From: Gadus chalcogrammus
Taxonomy: Eukaryota > Chordata > Actinopteri > Gadiformes > Gadidae
NCBI RefSeq assembly: GCF_026213295.1
Contig: NC_079414.1
Location: 12,134,734 to 12,198,733 of the forward strand
DNA: 64,000 nucleotides
Direction: 5' to 3'
Part shown: one piece after another, positions 41,007-53,650 of the stretch
Layout: each line of letters begins with the position of its first letter
Numbering within the stretch: the first letter of the stretch is position 1
The notes under the pieces: model-generated
Databases searched by the model: none
Seen by the model: only the letters and a program-made list of their open reading frames with translations
Told to the model about the DNA's origin: nothing
Position numbers and translations under genes: made by a program

Positions 41007-43981
41007 TTATGTGCGTGCGCTCCGCTCGGTCTCTGCCAGACACTCCCTGACGAGGGCCCGGGCATGGATGATGCCTGTAAGGAGCAGAAGAGGGGACAGT
41101 TTAACGGGATGCAAGGCGTCAGTCCGGCACTTGGCCACATGGTCTCCTGCACCCCCTGCAGTTCACCAGGTGTGGGATCACAGTCACGGACAATACTCAA
41201 TGAATGTCAGTTTGCTGTGAATGTAGTAGGCATATCGGAGATAAAAAACGAGGGCAAAATACCGCATGGACCGCCAAGCAGCCCAAGGAAGTTGATTAAA
41301 TGCATTTTATTTATCCATTCACGTTAGTTGACATTTTATATCGCTCTGACGCAGCATGGATCCTTATGGTACGCCGACCCGAACAAGGAACTTTTCGTAG
41401 AAACATCACTAACCTCAAACTTCAAATCAGGATTTCTCTATTTGCTTAATACCAGGTATTGAACAACATAACAAAAAAAAATTCTCCCACTGACTCCGAT
41501 GCTTTAGAGCTTCCTGCAGTCTGCCTGCTTTTATCTGCCCATCTCACACCTAAACTCCTCCCCCAACATGTTTTTCTCTGAAGGAGTATCTTCCCCTCCC
41601 TGGAAAAATCGCTCCTATAGATTATAGCCCTTAATTTAGATATATGGTTCCTTAAGGTTTTTAAACGTACCACGTTAAAGAAACACAATTGGCCCACTGG
41701 CTTAATCCGCAATTTATATAATTTGTCAAAAGGGCTTTAGAGTGCAAATTCTGCCGAGGAACATTGTGATTTTTGAAATGATGAAAACAGCGGTTAAGTG
41801 AAGCCAGGGGAGACTGTAATGAGGCTTTTATCTCCCAGACCAGTCTGATCCTTTAAGAGCTATAATTTGAGTAGTTTATAAGAAATGCCATGGCATTTCA
41901 CTTCTAAATGGTGTGGAAAAATGGTGAGGGAAGGGTCATTTGGGTCGTTCATTCTTATAAAAATTGCTCCCGCCCTTGATTACCCAATCGTAGCTACAGC
42001 AGCTTGAAAAATGTAAAAACGTACGAGTATCATCAAGATGTATGACGGATCAACCTACAGTGGTACTCTGACGAAACACAAAACAAGGCAGTTCTTGGTT
42101 TCTGGCCAAGGTTCTGTGCCATATAGCAGGACTGCTGGGTCTGCTTACTCGACCCCTGACCCAAGCTGTGGTGCTTTACCACAGTTGGACTGAACATCTA
42201 ACCCTTTTCTATTATGAACAATAGTTAAAGTGAGCTGTACCCCTCTTTAGTCTCTCCATGGCACTCTTGCTTCCTGCGTAGGTGGGGCGAATCTCCCGGC
42301 TCATCTCCTCGATGACAGAGAGCAGCTCGCTGTACGTCGAGCCCTGGGAAACCTTGACTGGCTGTGAGGGCGCAGGTGTTGGGGATCAACGATACGAGTC
42401 ATTTATCACATTAAACCACAAACCGTTATTAAGCATCTTTTACAGTTTCTAAGGTTGTGTTTTAGTCATTCTAATGTTTTACTTTTTCACCGTGAACTAA
42501 AAAATTGCTTGAGGTTCAGGGAATTAAATATTCAACGGTTAAATACTAGGGATGCACCGAATATTCGGCCAACGAAAATGTTCGGCCGAAAATGCCCCAA
42601 AACATAATGTTCGGTTTTGGCCTGAGGAGTAAAAAGGCCGAAAATAATACACCCAACATTTTTTTTTTTGATACAAAAAAAAAAAAATGTTTTACTAATT
42701 TATTTAAAAGGTATATTGTTCTTAAATGAAAAACAGCAAAAGCCACATTCGGTATTCGGTTTCGGCCAACTGTTTCAGTATATTCGGTTTCGGCCAAGAA
42801 TTTTCATTTCGGTGCATCCCTATTAAATACATTGACGTAAAATGTTATATAAAATAAACCATGATGTAACCGTACACACCAACTAATGATGGTGTGTGCA
42901 GAGCAGACAATCCAAGGATATTCTGAATCCAGCCAATTCAAAGATATCCATCATTATTTGGCCCCGAAAAAAATGCTCTGGGCTTGCGGAATATACTGAA
43001 GAGCAATTTACAATGAAAACTTGCAACCCACACCTGAATAATAATTTTATTGAGAACATTAGTCTGGTATAAAAGACTACCGGTCAACTTTTTGAGTAGT
43101 TTGTGCGCCTGTACCTCCTTTCGTTGGCATTAATGTACATGCACTGAACTGAAAACCAAAATAAAACAGAAGATGAAAAAGCCCAAATAAGGACACACTA
43201 CCAATTCCAGACCTACCTGGACAAAGCTCATAGAAGGACGGACCAAACTTCCCAACCTACCTTGACAAAGCCCATGGAAGGACGGACCAAACTACCAGAC
43301 CTACCTGGACAAAAGCCCATAGAAGGATGGACCAAATTACCAGACCTACCTGGACAAAGTCTATAGAAGGGGGGGACCAAGCTACCAGAACTACCTGGAA
43401 AATGCTTATAGAACGGGGGGGACCAAACTACCACAACTACCTACATATAGTTGGACAAGGGCTTAAGAAAGGGGGACAAAGCTACGAGACCTACCTGGTC
43501 AAAACTTATAGAAGGGGGGGACCTTAATCAGAGACATACCTGGACAAAGCCCATAGATGGGGGGCCGAAGTCGCTGAATGCTGGCCTAAAGTTAGACGAG
43601 GATGGCAACGACGGAGAGGGCACGCTGGAACCTAGGAAGGTGGAGAAATACGACATTTTCAAAGCAGTACCTTCCTATTGATGTTCTCAAACAATTAGTA
43701 GGATAGTTTAGGCGGAATAGTCTACAAAATAGGGCATTCTATTCTCATTTGAGAGGTTCTGGGTCCAACCGTCAACGGACTACCTGTAGGCACCCTTGAG
43801 CAAGATGCCCTAACCCCATGCTCATAACTGAAGGACTTGAAAGACAATAGCTTTGGATAAAGCGTTAATGCCGCTGACAACACAGGCCTGATCGTAGAAT
43901 CCTTTGCATGCCTAATATGGGCTTACCTGGAGGCGTGTGGTTGGATCCGGACGGCGCGGGAGCGATGGGTTTGTAACTCAT
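41007..43981 (-). CDS. cdk2ap2: Cyclin-dependent kinase 2-associated protein 2
   Basis: Coding exons (minus): 43981-43927, 43631-43540, 42361-42241 and 41074-41007, with GT-AG borders and agreeing phases, 336 nt (111 aa; human 126). The start [11 protein letters not shown] is nearly identical to human. Exon 2 gives VPSPS and [16 protein letters not shown]. Exon 3 gives [18 protein letters not shown] and [15 protein letters not shown]. The last exon gives [22 protein letters not shown], ending at TAA. The C-terminal half (about 60-111) is the helical CDK2AP/DOC1 domain; the proline/serine-rich N-terminus is shorter than in human. The family binds CDK2 and is part of the NuRD chromatin complex; this is known for the family, not shown here. 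Intron 2 begins with a minisatellite derived from the exon's own 3' end and also contains a hAT MITE. Convergent with aip. Confidence 0.96.
42547..42822. mobile_element. 276-bp hAT MITE in cdk2ap2 intron 2
   Basis: TIRs TAGGGATGCACCGAA and TTTCGGTGCATCCCTA, flanked by the identical 8-bp duplication TTAAATAC (42539-42546 and 42823-42830). The interior repeats TTCGGCC/GGCCGAA motifs. This is a textbook hAT MITE terminus. Confidence 0.95.
43211..43560 (-). repeat. Minisatellite derived from cdk2ap2 exon 2/donor
   Basis: Units start at 43211, 43255, 43299, 43344, 43389, 43435, 43489 and 43534 (periods 44, 44, 45, 45, 46, 54, 45). The last unit contains the true end of cdk2ap2 exon 2 (PSMGFVQ followed by the donor GTATGT at 43539). 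On the minus strand most units carry a diverged copy of that exon end (CCATGGGCTTTGTC-like) followed by GGTAGGT, so potential splice donors are repeated through the first 330 bases of intron 2. Confidence 0.9.
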
Positions 43982-44991
43982 GGCGAGGTCACTCCGCAAC
44001 TCCCCGTACGACGCTCCGCTTCCGTCCGCACCCTCAACCCGGTGTTTATACAGCTTTACTGTGGGGCGGTGAGCTCCAGAGAGCTGGGGTCAAACCAAAC
44101 ACAAAAGTACTTGAAAATCCAGTTTGAATCCCACAGTTCACCAAATTGGAAAATAAAGTGAAAAACAATAGGTGGTGTATTCTAGTTTGGGTTTAGATTT
44201 TGTACCACTGTGATTGTTTACAGTGTTGAAGATGAATTATATACAGGCCTGGCTTTGGATCGTTGTAAATATCTGTAAATTCTCCCTAAATAGTCATTAT
44301 ACAGCAGCTGATGTTTGGTAATAGTGCGATAGATTCTCACTTCCGGTTTACAAAGACATTTGAAACCAGCTGTTGTTTCAAGAATAATTTATCAAAAGGT
44401 TAATGCATATAAGAAGGATAACATGACCCGGAAGGCTTAGTTGAAGTCAAAGCAATGGCTTGCAATTTGGCTTTAAGTAGAACTGAACATGAAACGAACA
44501 CCACTACACGAGTCCATAGGGGTTTTTATATTGTCCACTGATTTGAAGTTGAATGTAGACACGACAGTTATACAACTATGGTATATACTTATTAATATAG
44601 GATATTTGTGACCCAAACGCCGGATTTTTGGGTCACAGCTGGGGTTAGCTTTTGGCTAGCTTGTTGTGTTGCCGGTTGCAAAAAACACTGCCAATGAAAG
44701 GCAGTAGGAGCGAATATTCACCCAAAAAAACTATATTTGCGTAGTTTACTTTCTCGAGACCATTTGGAAAGCTGCCTACATTTGAAAAGGTCAAATAATC
44801 TTACCTTTCTAAGGTGAGAGTTTTTTGATCTCAGGGAGGAAGAATGGCTACAAGCAGGCTTTGACTGAGTCTGCGTGAACAGGGGGCGTGGAAGGTGACC
44901 CTGTTCCTGCGTCGCCATTGGTTAAAGGAATATACGCACCCACATGCACAGACATTCATACATTAGTTTTAAATAGGCCTAGCTATATTTC

Positions 44992-45039
<48 letters not shown>

Positions 45040-45090
45040 GTGCGTGTGTGTGTATGCGTGTGAGTGTGTATGCGTGTGCGCGTGTGTGTC

Positions 45091-45122
<32 letters not shown>

Positions 45123-45544
45123 AATTACACACACGTATTCAACCCCCGCTACATTCCTAATGGATAGCAATTAATACATTCATATTTTTCTTTAAATAAA
45201 TTAATAGTAGTAACACTTGACCCGTGGGGGTAGTTGTAGTCTGTTGATATAATAACTTTCAATGTGTTAACTTAACTTTCAATGTGTTAACTTAAGCATT
45301 GCTTTTAATGCAAGCCAATCTATATTTTAAACGAAAACTGACATTGTTCTTAAGGGGGGCATGACATTTTACACCAGTAGTTGACCCTGCATTTTATCTA
45401 TCGTTTAAATTCAAGGGGACAGATTATGAAAACAACACTTTTTCTGGGATTTTGGGTGTTGTTTTGGGTCTCTGGTGCTCCAACACGCATACAAACTTTG
45501 AAAAAAGTCTGTACATGATTTTTTGAGTGAGATATGCATAAAGC
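43982..45544. other. cdk2ap2 upstream region and intergenic DNA
   Basis: 43982-44100 is GC-richer and must hold the cdk2ap2 5' UTR and promoter; no TATA box was seen. 44996-45121 is a GT-rich microsatellite with GCGTGT interruptions. No other coding exon was recognised. Confidence 0.45.
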
Positions 45545-46276
45545 GGCGAAGTCACGCCCCTTCCGGTAGAGCTCATGGGACCTATGAGATCGAAAAATAT
45601 GAATGGGTGTCAATGGAGAGAAAATAATTATTTTCTGGTCCCAGTCTTTATATGCCCTGGATTACACATATGTTGTTTGTGGATTTAAATTATAATTTTT
45701 CATGCAAAGAAAATTAAAAATGTTCATGAAGAAGTTTGATAATTTTAGGTTTTATGTGAGGCCGCTTTGTGAACTACAGCTCTTCGCTGCTCTCGACGCA
45801 TATGATATACGTCATCACACCCGCACTTGACGTCATCAAACTCGGCACAGAGATGGCACACAGAGATGACACATAACTAAAACTCTCCACATGCCCCGAC
45901 TTATAGTGGTTTTCACCTCTTTCTATGCTTTAATCCTCGCCTTGAAAAAAAGTGGTGAAGTGGAGCAGAGAGATCGCATTCTCTGTGCCGTGTTCCAAGT
46001 GCGGATGTGGTGACGTATATCATATGCGTCGAGAGCAGCGAAGAGCTGTAGTTTACAAAGTGGCCTCACATAAAACCTAAAATTATCAAACTTCTTCACG
46101 AAAATGTTTAGTTTTCTTTGCATGAAAAATTATCATTTAAATCCACAAACAACATATCATCCAGGGCATATAAAGACTGGGACCAGCAAATAATTATTTT
46201 CTCTCCATTGACACCCATTCATATTTTTCGATCTCATAGGTCCCATGAGCTCTACCGGAAGGGGCGTGACTTCGCC
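45545..46276. mobile_element. Fold-back element 1 of an adjacent pair
   Basis: The arms about 45545-45830 and 46000-46276 are inverted copies starting GGCGAAGTCACGCCCC and ending GGGGCGTGACTTCGCC, with an unpaired centre of about 170 bases. No coding frame was seen. Confidence 0.88.
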
Positions 46277-46371
46277 ACTCTATTTCTGAAAGTACCCCGC
46301 CTACAGTTACCAAACGAGCGAGTCAGTTTCGACGCCCCCTCCTACGTAGGAATAGCCTGGCTAACGCCAGA

Positions 46372-47100
46372 CCAGAGCCCGTCTACGAAGAGCCTGGGCA
46401 CTTCCTATACGCCCCATTGTACCGATCTTGGTTGTAGTTCCATCAGACATCCACTGGGGGTGATCGCGGGCGAGTCCAGATTGAATGGGAGTCTATGGGG
46501 CTAGACGGCTAAATATGTCTCTTTTACCTGCTTGTCGTTGAAATATCGCAAATTTTATTGTAGATTCCGCAAATTCAATATAGATTATAGGTCAAAAGTC
46601 GAATGAATGAAAAAAAAACGTAGCCAACCACTAGCCTATGGTTGATTTACTGCGCTCTTGTTGGTTGCAATTTGCAAAAACCTATTTATCTTTCATTTAT
46701 ATTTGGTCCTCAGATTGTGCTTCAGCTTCAGATGCCATCAAGAGGGGTCTCTGGTCGTAATCAGTCGCAAGTCCGTCCCTGACCAATCAGCATTCATTAG
46801 CAGAATGCTAGCGTGTACGGCCAACAACGGCCCAAACTGTAAGAAATCGAAAGGACATAGGTACTCATTCATTTGACTTTTGAACTATAATCTATATTGA
46901 ACTTGCGGAATCTACAATGAAATTTTCGATATTTCAACGACAAGCAGGTAAAGAGATATATTTAACCGTCTAGCCCCATAGACTCCCATTCAATCTGGAC
47001 TCGCCCGCGATCACCCCCAGTGGATTTCTGAAGGAACTACAACCAAGATCGGTACAATGGGGCGTATGGGAAGTGCCTAGGCTCTTCGTAGACGCGCTCT
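46372..47100. mobile_element. Fold-back element 2 of an adjacent pair
   Basis: The arms about 46372-46612 and 46862-47100 are inverted copies (outer ends CGTCTACGAAGAGCCT and AGGCTCTTCGTAGACG). The centre of about 250 bases contains no coding frame. It lies less than 100 bases from fold-back element 1 but is unrelated in sequence. Confidence 0.88.
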
Positions 47101-47419
47101 GGCACTATTAGTTTGAATGCAATATCCAATTGTACCACTAGATGGGAGTAACTTTTACACAGTGTCCCTTTAACGCAGAAAGTTGCTATTTTTTCAAAAT
47201 AAACTTGCGTTCTTAACTACTTAGGCAAGGCAAGGCAACTTTATCTATGTAGCACTTTTCAAACACAAGGCAGACTCACAGTGCTTCACATATAAACATT
47301 GTCATACAATAAAATAAAATAAAAGATAAGTAAAAGAAAACATATGCAAAGAAATGAGTAAAATAGAAAGTGCAATGTATTTAAGATCAGATCAACAGTC
47401 TCTCTGGTATCCGCGTACC

Positions 47420-48010
47420 CGACCTAAAATAATTTGGTACCCACGTTGGGACACCAACCCGACCTAAAGGAACTTGGTACTTTCTCTGGGACTCCAACCT
47501 GGAATCTAGTAACTCTCACCACGAACCAAAGGCCATATTCTGGGACTCCAACCCAGACAGACGTCAGGACTCTAACCCAGACAGAACTCAGGTCTATCTC
47601 TGGGACTCCAACCCGACCTAAGGAACATGGTCCTGTCTCTGGGACTCCAACCCAGATTCTAGGAATCTAACCCAGACAGCAATTGGGTCTCAAACCCTTA
47701 TCCTTTCTCTCTGGTATCAGATCATGTATCTTTCTGGTAAAAATAGAAAATAAATTGAAAGTTAAAAAGGCATTTTAGCAAGTAAAATAGAAAGTGCAAT
47801 GTATTTAAGATCAGATCAACAGTCTCTCTGGAACCCACGTCGGGACTTCAACCCGACCTAAAGGAACTTGTTCCTTTCTCTGGGACTCCAACCCAGATTC
47901 TAGGACTCTAACCCAGACAGAACTTGTGTCTCTAGCTCCTTATCCTTTCTCTCTGGTATCAGATCATGTATCTTTCTGGAAAAATAGAAAATAAAGGGAA
48001 AGTTAAAAAG
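47420..48010. repeat. Tandem blocks of GGGACTCCAACCCAGA-type repeat
   Basis: Short units built on TCTGGGACTCCAACCCAGA repeat through 47440-47690. A second block (47815-48010) repeats the whole arrangement with the same flank (CAGTCTCTCTGG before, ATCAGATCATGTATCTTTCT after). A third copy lies inverted at 50645-50885 inside the LINE. The three blocks share a common flanking segment, so whole blocks were copied. Confidence 0.8.
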
Positions 48011-48141
48011 GCATTTTAGTAAAATTAAGGCAAAGTAAAAAAAAAAAAAAAGCTTTTTAGAAATTGCAATATATTTAAGATTTAGCAGAAAGCTAAAGCA
48101 AACATAAAAGTCTTCAATCTTGTTTTAAAGGTGCTCACAGT

Positions 48142-48646
48142 TAGCCTGGCTCCGCCCGCCTAAGTACTTCCGCTCAATTTGAATTTCCCTTCAGTACTAG
48201 GTCTGGACCTGCTGTATGTAATTTGGTTTTCTGGTGCCGCCACAGCGGCCACCATTCAGCGAACAGAGGGCGATAAAGTCGTACGCCAGTTTGAGTTGTT
48301 GTTGTAGGTCGGTAGTTGATTTACAATGTGCAATTTTTCCCTGATAAATTAAATTCGACGAACAAAACCTGCAGCTGTCGCTGACGGACATTTTCGTGCA
48401 GACGCGCAAGGTGTTTTGGTTTGTGTACAACCTGCGCGTGATTCCCGGCGCATGACATACGTCACAACCAAACTTTAGCGATTGGTTATGGCAGATCCAG
48501 AGTGGCACTGGGCAGATCCAATCATTTTAAACTTCAACAGACACCCCCCTTCCAGTGAGTTAACGTTTGTCAATTGATTAGGTCCAGACTCTGTACAAAT
48601 GAAATGAAATGAAGTGAAGTACGAGAGTCTGGTAGAACCAGGCTAG
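48142..48646. mobile_element. hAT-like MITE nested in the LINE
   Basis: The ends TAGCCTGG and CCAGGCTA(G) are flanked by CTCACAGT on both sides (48134-48141 and 48647-48654), an 8-bp duplication. The LINE sequence resumes directly after it. A minus-strand open frame inside (48197-48508) shows no recognised domain. Confidence 0.82.
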
Positions 48647-48995
48647 CTCACAGTTGGGGCAAGTCTTAAATCCTCAGGGAGTTTATTCCAGCTATTTGTT
48701 GCATAGTAACTAAATCCTGGTTTCCCATGTTTCGTGTTTACTCTGGGGATAATTAACAGATTGGTCTCAGAAGATCTTAGTGTTCTAGAAGGCTTATGTA
48801 GTGGAAGCATATCAGTTAAATATTTTGGGCCCAAACCATGTAGGGATTTATAGGTTAGCAGCATGATTTTAAAATCAATTCTCTGACCTACAGGAAGCCA
48901 ATGTAACGATTTAAGAATTGGTGTAATATGTTCACATTTTTTGATCTTTGTTAAAACTCTAGCAGCAGCATTCTGAACACTCTGAAGCTTCCAAA

Positions 48996-50075
48996 AGCCC
49001 TGTTCAGACCAAAGATTCACCTTGCAACGACTTGCAACTCGCAACTCCTTGCGACGCCTTGCGACGAGACGGGCTGCGACGTTCTAAAACTGGGCAGTTC
49101 AAACTGGCTGCAACGCGCTCCAACGGTCTGCGACGGTAGGTGGTATCCCTAGCAACTGTGAACGCAAGTTCACAAGTTGATCTGGCTGCCTTTCGTGTTT
49201 TCACAAAGAATTAATATTTTTTTTGCGGAAAGTTTCTATGTGGGTCTACGGTACAACGGAATGAAATCCGACCTTATTAATATTCCCCCCCACGACGGTA
49301 TGAGTTAGAATCCCGTAATGTATCATATTTTAAGCATTCGTTTTTCATTTATTTCGGCTTAAAACGGTTCTACGTGACAAGTTTCTTCCAATTACACTCC
49401 AAATACGAATGAGATGGGAATGTTTTTGACATTTTATTGAAAGACAAATCAAAGAGGCATTCGCAAGGACAGCTACGTGTCTGGCCCGACTTCCAACAGC
49501 TGGCGTAGCCACGACAACAAACGACGCATTCGGCTAATGGTCACCAGTTAACACGGTCACGAGTTGAACTTAATGATAATAATAATAATAAATGAAATTT
49601 ATATGGTTAATATATTAATATGGTACTCTAAGACGCTTTAAAACACCACACCAAGTGCCACCGTAATGTCGCAACATGCTTTCTTCTTGCTGTCCCTGTT
49701 GCTATACCCCTTACTGCCAACGTCGTAAAGGACAGGTTGCTCCTCCAGCAAGCAAATTAAATACTTCGGACCAGAAGTCTGCCATCTTCGGATACATGCT
49801 GGAGTGGACAGTACGGTACCGGGACGGAGTAAGGCCGTGACGTACAAGTTGTTCTGTGCTGTGATTGGCTGAAGAGAAATAGTTAAATCACCGCGTTCTA
49901 AAACTGGACCTTGCGATTTGACATGTTCAATCTCTGGCGACTCCTTGCAACTCCTTTCGACGCCTTGCAACTCCTTGCAACGGCTTGCAACGACCCGTTC
50001 ACACCGCCCCTGCGACGCTCTTAAACCGTCTCGTTGCAAGCCGTTGCAAGGTGAATCTTTGGTTTGAACTGGGCT
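48996..50075. mobile_element. 1.08-kb TIR element nested in the LINE
   Basis: The ends GCCCTGTTCAGACCAAAG and its inverted relative (GCCCAGTTCAAACCAAAG) continue into ATTCACCTTGCAACG on both sides, with subterminal GCAACTCCTTGCGACG-type repeats. It splits the LINE reverse-transcriptase ORF between the catalytic part and the C-terminal tail. No transposase frame was seen. Confidence 0.85.
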
Positions 50076-51355
50076 TTTTTTTTTTTTTGTGAGACCTGTA
50101 CGGAGACCATTCCAGTAATCAAGCTTACTAGTGATAAAGGCATGTACACGTTTTTGTAAGTCTTCGGTGGACATGAGCCCTCTAAGTCTTGCTACATTTT
50201 TAAGGTGATAATATGCAGATTTTGTAACTGATTTGATGTGACTGTCAAAATCAAAATCAGAATCCATGATAACCCCTAGATTTCTGGCTTTGATTGAGGT
50301 TTTCAGGGACAGAGAGTGAAGGTGTTGGGTTACTTTAAGCCTTTCTGTTTTAGCACCAAATACAATTATCTCTGTTTTGTCCTCATTTAGCTGAAGTAAA
50401 TTTCGGCACATCCAGTCTTTCACTTTCCCAATGCACTGGTACAGCAGATCTATGGGCCGATAGTCATTTGGTGATAGCGATACATAGATTTGTGTGTCAT
50501 CAGCATAGCAATGATGGTCAATATTGTTACTTTGCATGATTTGCCCTAGTGGGAGCATGTAGATGTTGAATAAAGAGGGTCCTAAGATCGAACCTTGTGG
50601 CACTCCACACATCACGTTGGTTGATTCTAATACAAAGTCGCCAATGGGAGTGTCTGTCTGGGTTAGAATCCTAGAATCTGGGTTGGAGTCCCAGAGAAAG
50701 GACCAAGTTCCTTTAGGTCGGGTTGGAGTCCCGATGTGGGTTCCAGAGAGACTGTTGATCTGATCTTAAATACATTGCACTTTCTATTTTACTTACTAAA
50801 TGCCTTTTTAACTTTCAATTTATTTTCTATTTTTACCAGAAAGATACATGATCTGATACCAGAGAGAAAGGATAAGGGTTTGAGACCAAAATTCTGTCGC
50901 CAAAGTAGTTCCTATTTTGTAGGTAGGATCTGAACCAATTTAAGACTTTAAATTGATGGTCTCTCTACAGTGTCGAATGCAGCACTGAGGTCTAGTAGCA
51001 TTAGTATTGAGGTTTGCCTCAAGTTTGTGTTCAGACGGATGTCGTTTACAACTTTAATGAGGGCGGTCTCAGTGCTGTGCAGGGGTCGAAATCCTGATTG
51101 GAAGGTTTCATAACAACCAGTTGATGCCAGGAAGTGATTAAGTTGCTAGAGGACAACTTTCTCAATGATTTTACTTATGAAGGGTAGATTTGATATTGGT
51201 CTGTAGTTGTTAATAATAGAGGTATCTAGGCTCCACTTTTTTAAAAGTGGTTTAATAACTGCAGTTTTCAAGGCTTTTAGGAAGTTGCCTGACTGGAGAG
51301 AGTTGTTAACTATCTGCAATATGTCTATTGCTAGGCAGTCAAAAACATTCTTAAA

Positions 51356-52362
51356 GAAGAATCTAATGTACTTTTTAAAAAGGCCATCTCCTTGCTACCA
51401 CCTCTCAACCCATGTTCTGCTGATGATCTTGTAGAAAACTTTAATTAGAAAATTTTGAAAGTCATAGATGTCATTGCACCTTATAAGGTTAAAATTATTT
51501 CTGGAAAGCAAAAGGCACCCTGGAGAAAAGCTGCTTCTGTAACAGCACAGAAAAAAGAATGCACGAAAGTTGAACGCATCTGGCGTAAAACAAAACTTCA
51601 TATTCACCAGGATATCTATAAAGAGAGCCTCCGTGCCTACAATTTAGACTTAAAAAGTGCTAGAAAAACATTTTTCTCCAATATTATTGAAACCAATACT
51701 AATAATATAATGTAGTGGTAGGTAAAGAATCAAGTCAACAGGTGGATGGCTTTAGTTGTGTCACAGTTTCCACAAGAGTTTTAGAGTCTAACATTAAAGC
51801 ATGCCATCCCTGCCACGTTACTTTTGCCTAAACAGGGTGGAAGGCCAACATTTTTGTTTGAAGTGGAGATATTGATGGTGCGTCTGATGCCTTCAATTTT
51901 ATCAGCATAAAAAGCTGCAAACTCATTGCATTTCTGCGTGGAATGGAGATCAGGTGGAATTTGTGTTGGGGGGTTGGTCAGTCTGTCAACAGTTGCAAAT
52001 AGGGTTTTTGCATTATTAGTATTGGTTTCAATAATATTGGAGAAAATTGTTTTTCTAGCACTTTTTAAGTCTAAATTGTAGGCACGGAGGCTCTCTTTAT
52101 AGATATCCTGGTGAATATGAAGTTTTGTTTTACGCCAGATGCGTTCAACTTTCGTGCATTCTTTTTTCTGTGCTGTTACAGAAGCAGCTTTTCTCCAGGG
52201 TGCCTTTTGCTTTCCGGAAATAATTTTAACCTTATAAGGTGCAATGACATCTATGACTTTCAAAATTTTCTAATTAAAGTTTTCTACAAGATCATCAGCA
52301 GAACATGGGTTGAGAGGTGGTAGCAAGGAGATGGCCGTTTTAAAAAGTACATTAGATTCTTC
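51356..52362. repeat. 351-bp inverted duplication inside the LINE
   Basis: 51356-51706 is the reverse complement of 52012-52362, with only a few differences seen (for example TTTCTGG against TTTCCGG), separated by about 305 bases of single-copy LINE sequence. The right arm is in normal LINE orientation; the left arm is the inverted extra copy. The high identity points to a recent event, or to one kept similar by gene conversion. Confidence 0.92.
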
Positions 52363-53650
52363 ATTGATATACCATCTTTCGCAGTATTTGATTTTGTCTG
52401 TATGTCGGGAATAATAGATATATTAAAGAAAACACAAAAGTGGTCAGACAAGGAAGGATCAGTCACAGAGAGATCCGAAACATTGAGGCCCTTTGTGATC
52501 CCCAGGTCTAGAGTGTGCCCCTTACAATGAGTAGCCTCTTTCACATGTTGAGACAGTTCAAATGTGTCCAAAATGGTAAAAAGTTTTTTTGCACACTTGT
52601 CATCAGTATGAAAATTGAAAAAGTCACCAGTTATAACTAGACAGTCAAATTCTGTGGAGATGTTAGACAATAAATCTGTGAAGTCATCCAAAAATTTTGC
52701 AAAATATGTGGGTGGCCTGTAAATAATTAATAGGAGAACTCTGGGGGAGCATTTCAATACAGCACTAAGGAATTCGAATGATGGAAAATCACCAAATAAC
52801 ATCTCTTTCCCCTGAAATACATTTTTAAATACAGCAGCAACCCCTCCACCTCTTTTTCCAGATCTACATGCATCAAAAAAGTTATAGTTGGGAGGAGCTG
52901 TCTCTATCAGAACGGTTGCACTGTTATTTTGTTCCAGCCATGTTTCAGTTAAAAACATAAAATCCATTTTAGAGTTGGTAATAAAATCATTAACTAAAAA
53001 TGATTTGTTATTAAGAGACCTAACATTAAGTAGACCCATCCTGATGGTGTTGTTGATAGGCTTTAAGGTTGTTTTTGGTTTGGAGGCAATATGTATGAGA
53101 TTTGTGAGGTTAGCAGTGTGTCTAAGTTTCCCTTTGTTTACTCTCTTGGTGGTTACAGCAGGAATGCAAAAGTTGCCATGTTTTGACGTAGGCAACCTTG
53201 GGTTCAGCAGATAATGCAAAACTTCCTTTATACTGTGTCTACGGCTGAACCGTTTTTGGTCTCAGTAATACTCAGGACTACTATCAGTACAGGGGGGGGG
53301 GGGCTGGGGCTCCCTCCGCTTGGGTGTTATCAGCCTGTGGCCATGACGATGGCGATGCTATCATTGACACAGATGCAAGTTTTATGCCAACATATTCCAG
53401 TTTCTTAAATTCAGCTGGAATACCGCAAAGGGAGGAGACAGTGGAGCTGGAGTCGTTGTTGTGGCTATGGGAGAGATGAGGCTGGAGGTCATCGTCGTTG
53501 GGGGAGTGCAGAGGAGGGGGGTGGCCGTTCCTATCCAAGCCAGCATCAGCGATGGGGGAAGGCACGGTGTCCATGGTGTCGGGCAGGCTGTTGTCTCTCT
53601 TCAAGGTCTGTGGTCTGTCTGCTATCTGTGTTTCAGTTAGTGGCAGAGTA

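Larger units (their letters stand above)
47222..53650 (-). mobile_element. L2-like LINE retrotransposon, broken and nested
   Basis: Read on the minus strand: a GC-poor ORF start region (53604-53284), an AP-endonuclease domain (53219-52350; GLLNVRSLNNKS, FLTETWL, VITGDFFNFH, LSDHF), a linker (52263-51781), the start of the reverse transcriptase (about 51160-51000; ETFQSGFRPLHSTETAL), the catalytic part (50615-50090; GVPQGSILGPSLFNIYM and CYADDTQIYV) and the C-terminal tail (49000-48650; LKSLHWLPVGQRIDFK, LLTYKSLHGLGPKYL). The 3' end near 47225 has the L2-type GCAACTTTAT tail. It is interrupted by two MITEs, a repeat insert and an inverted duplication, so it is inactive. Confidence 0.85.
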
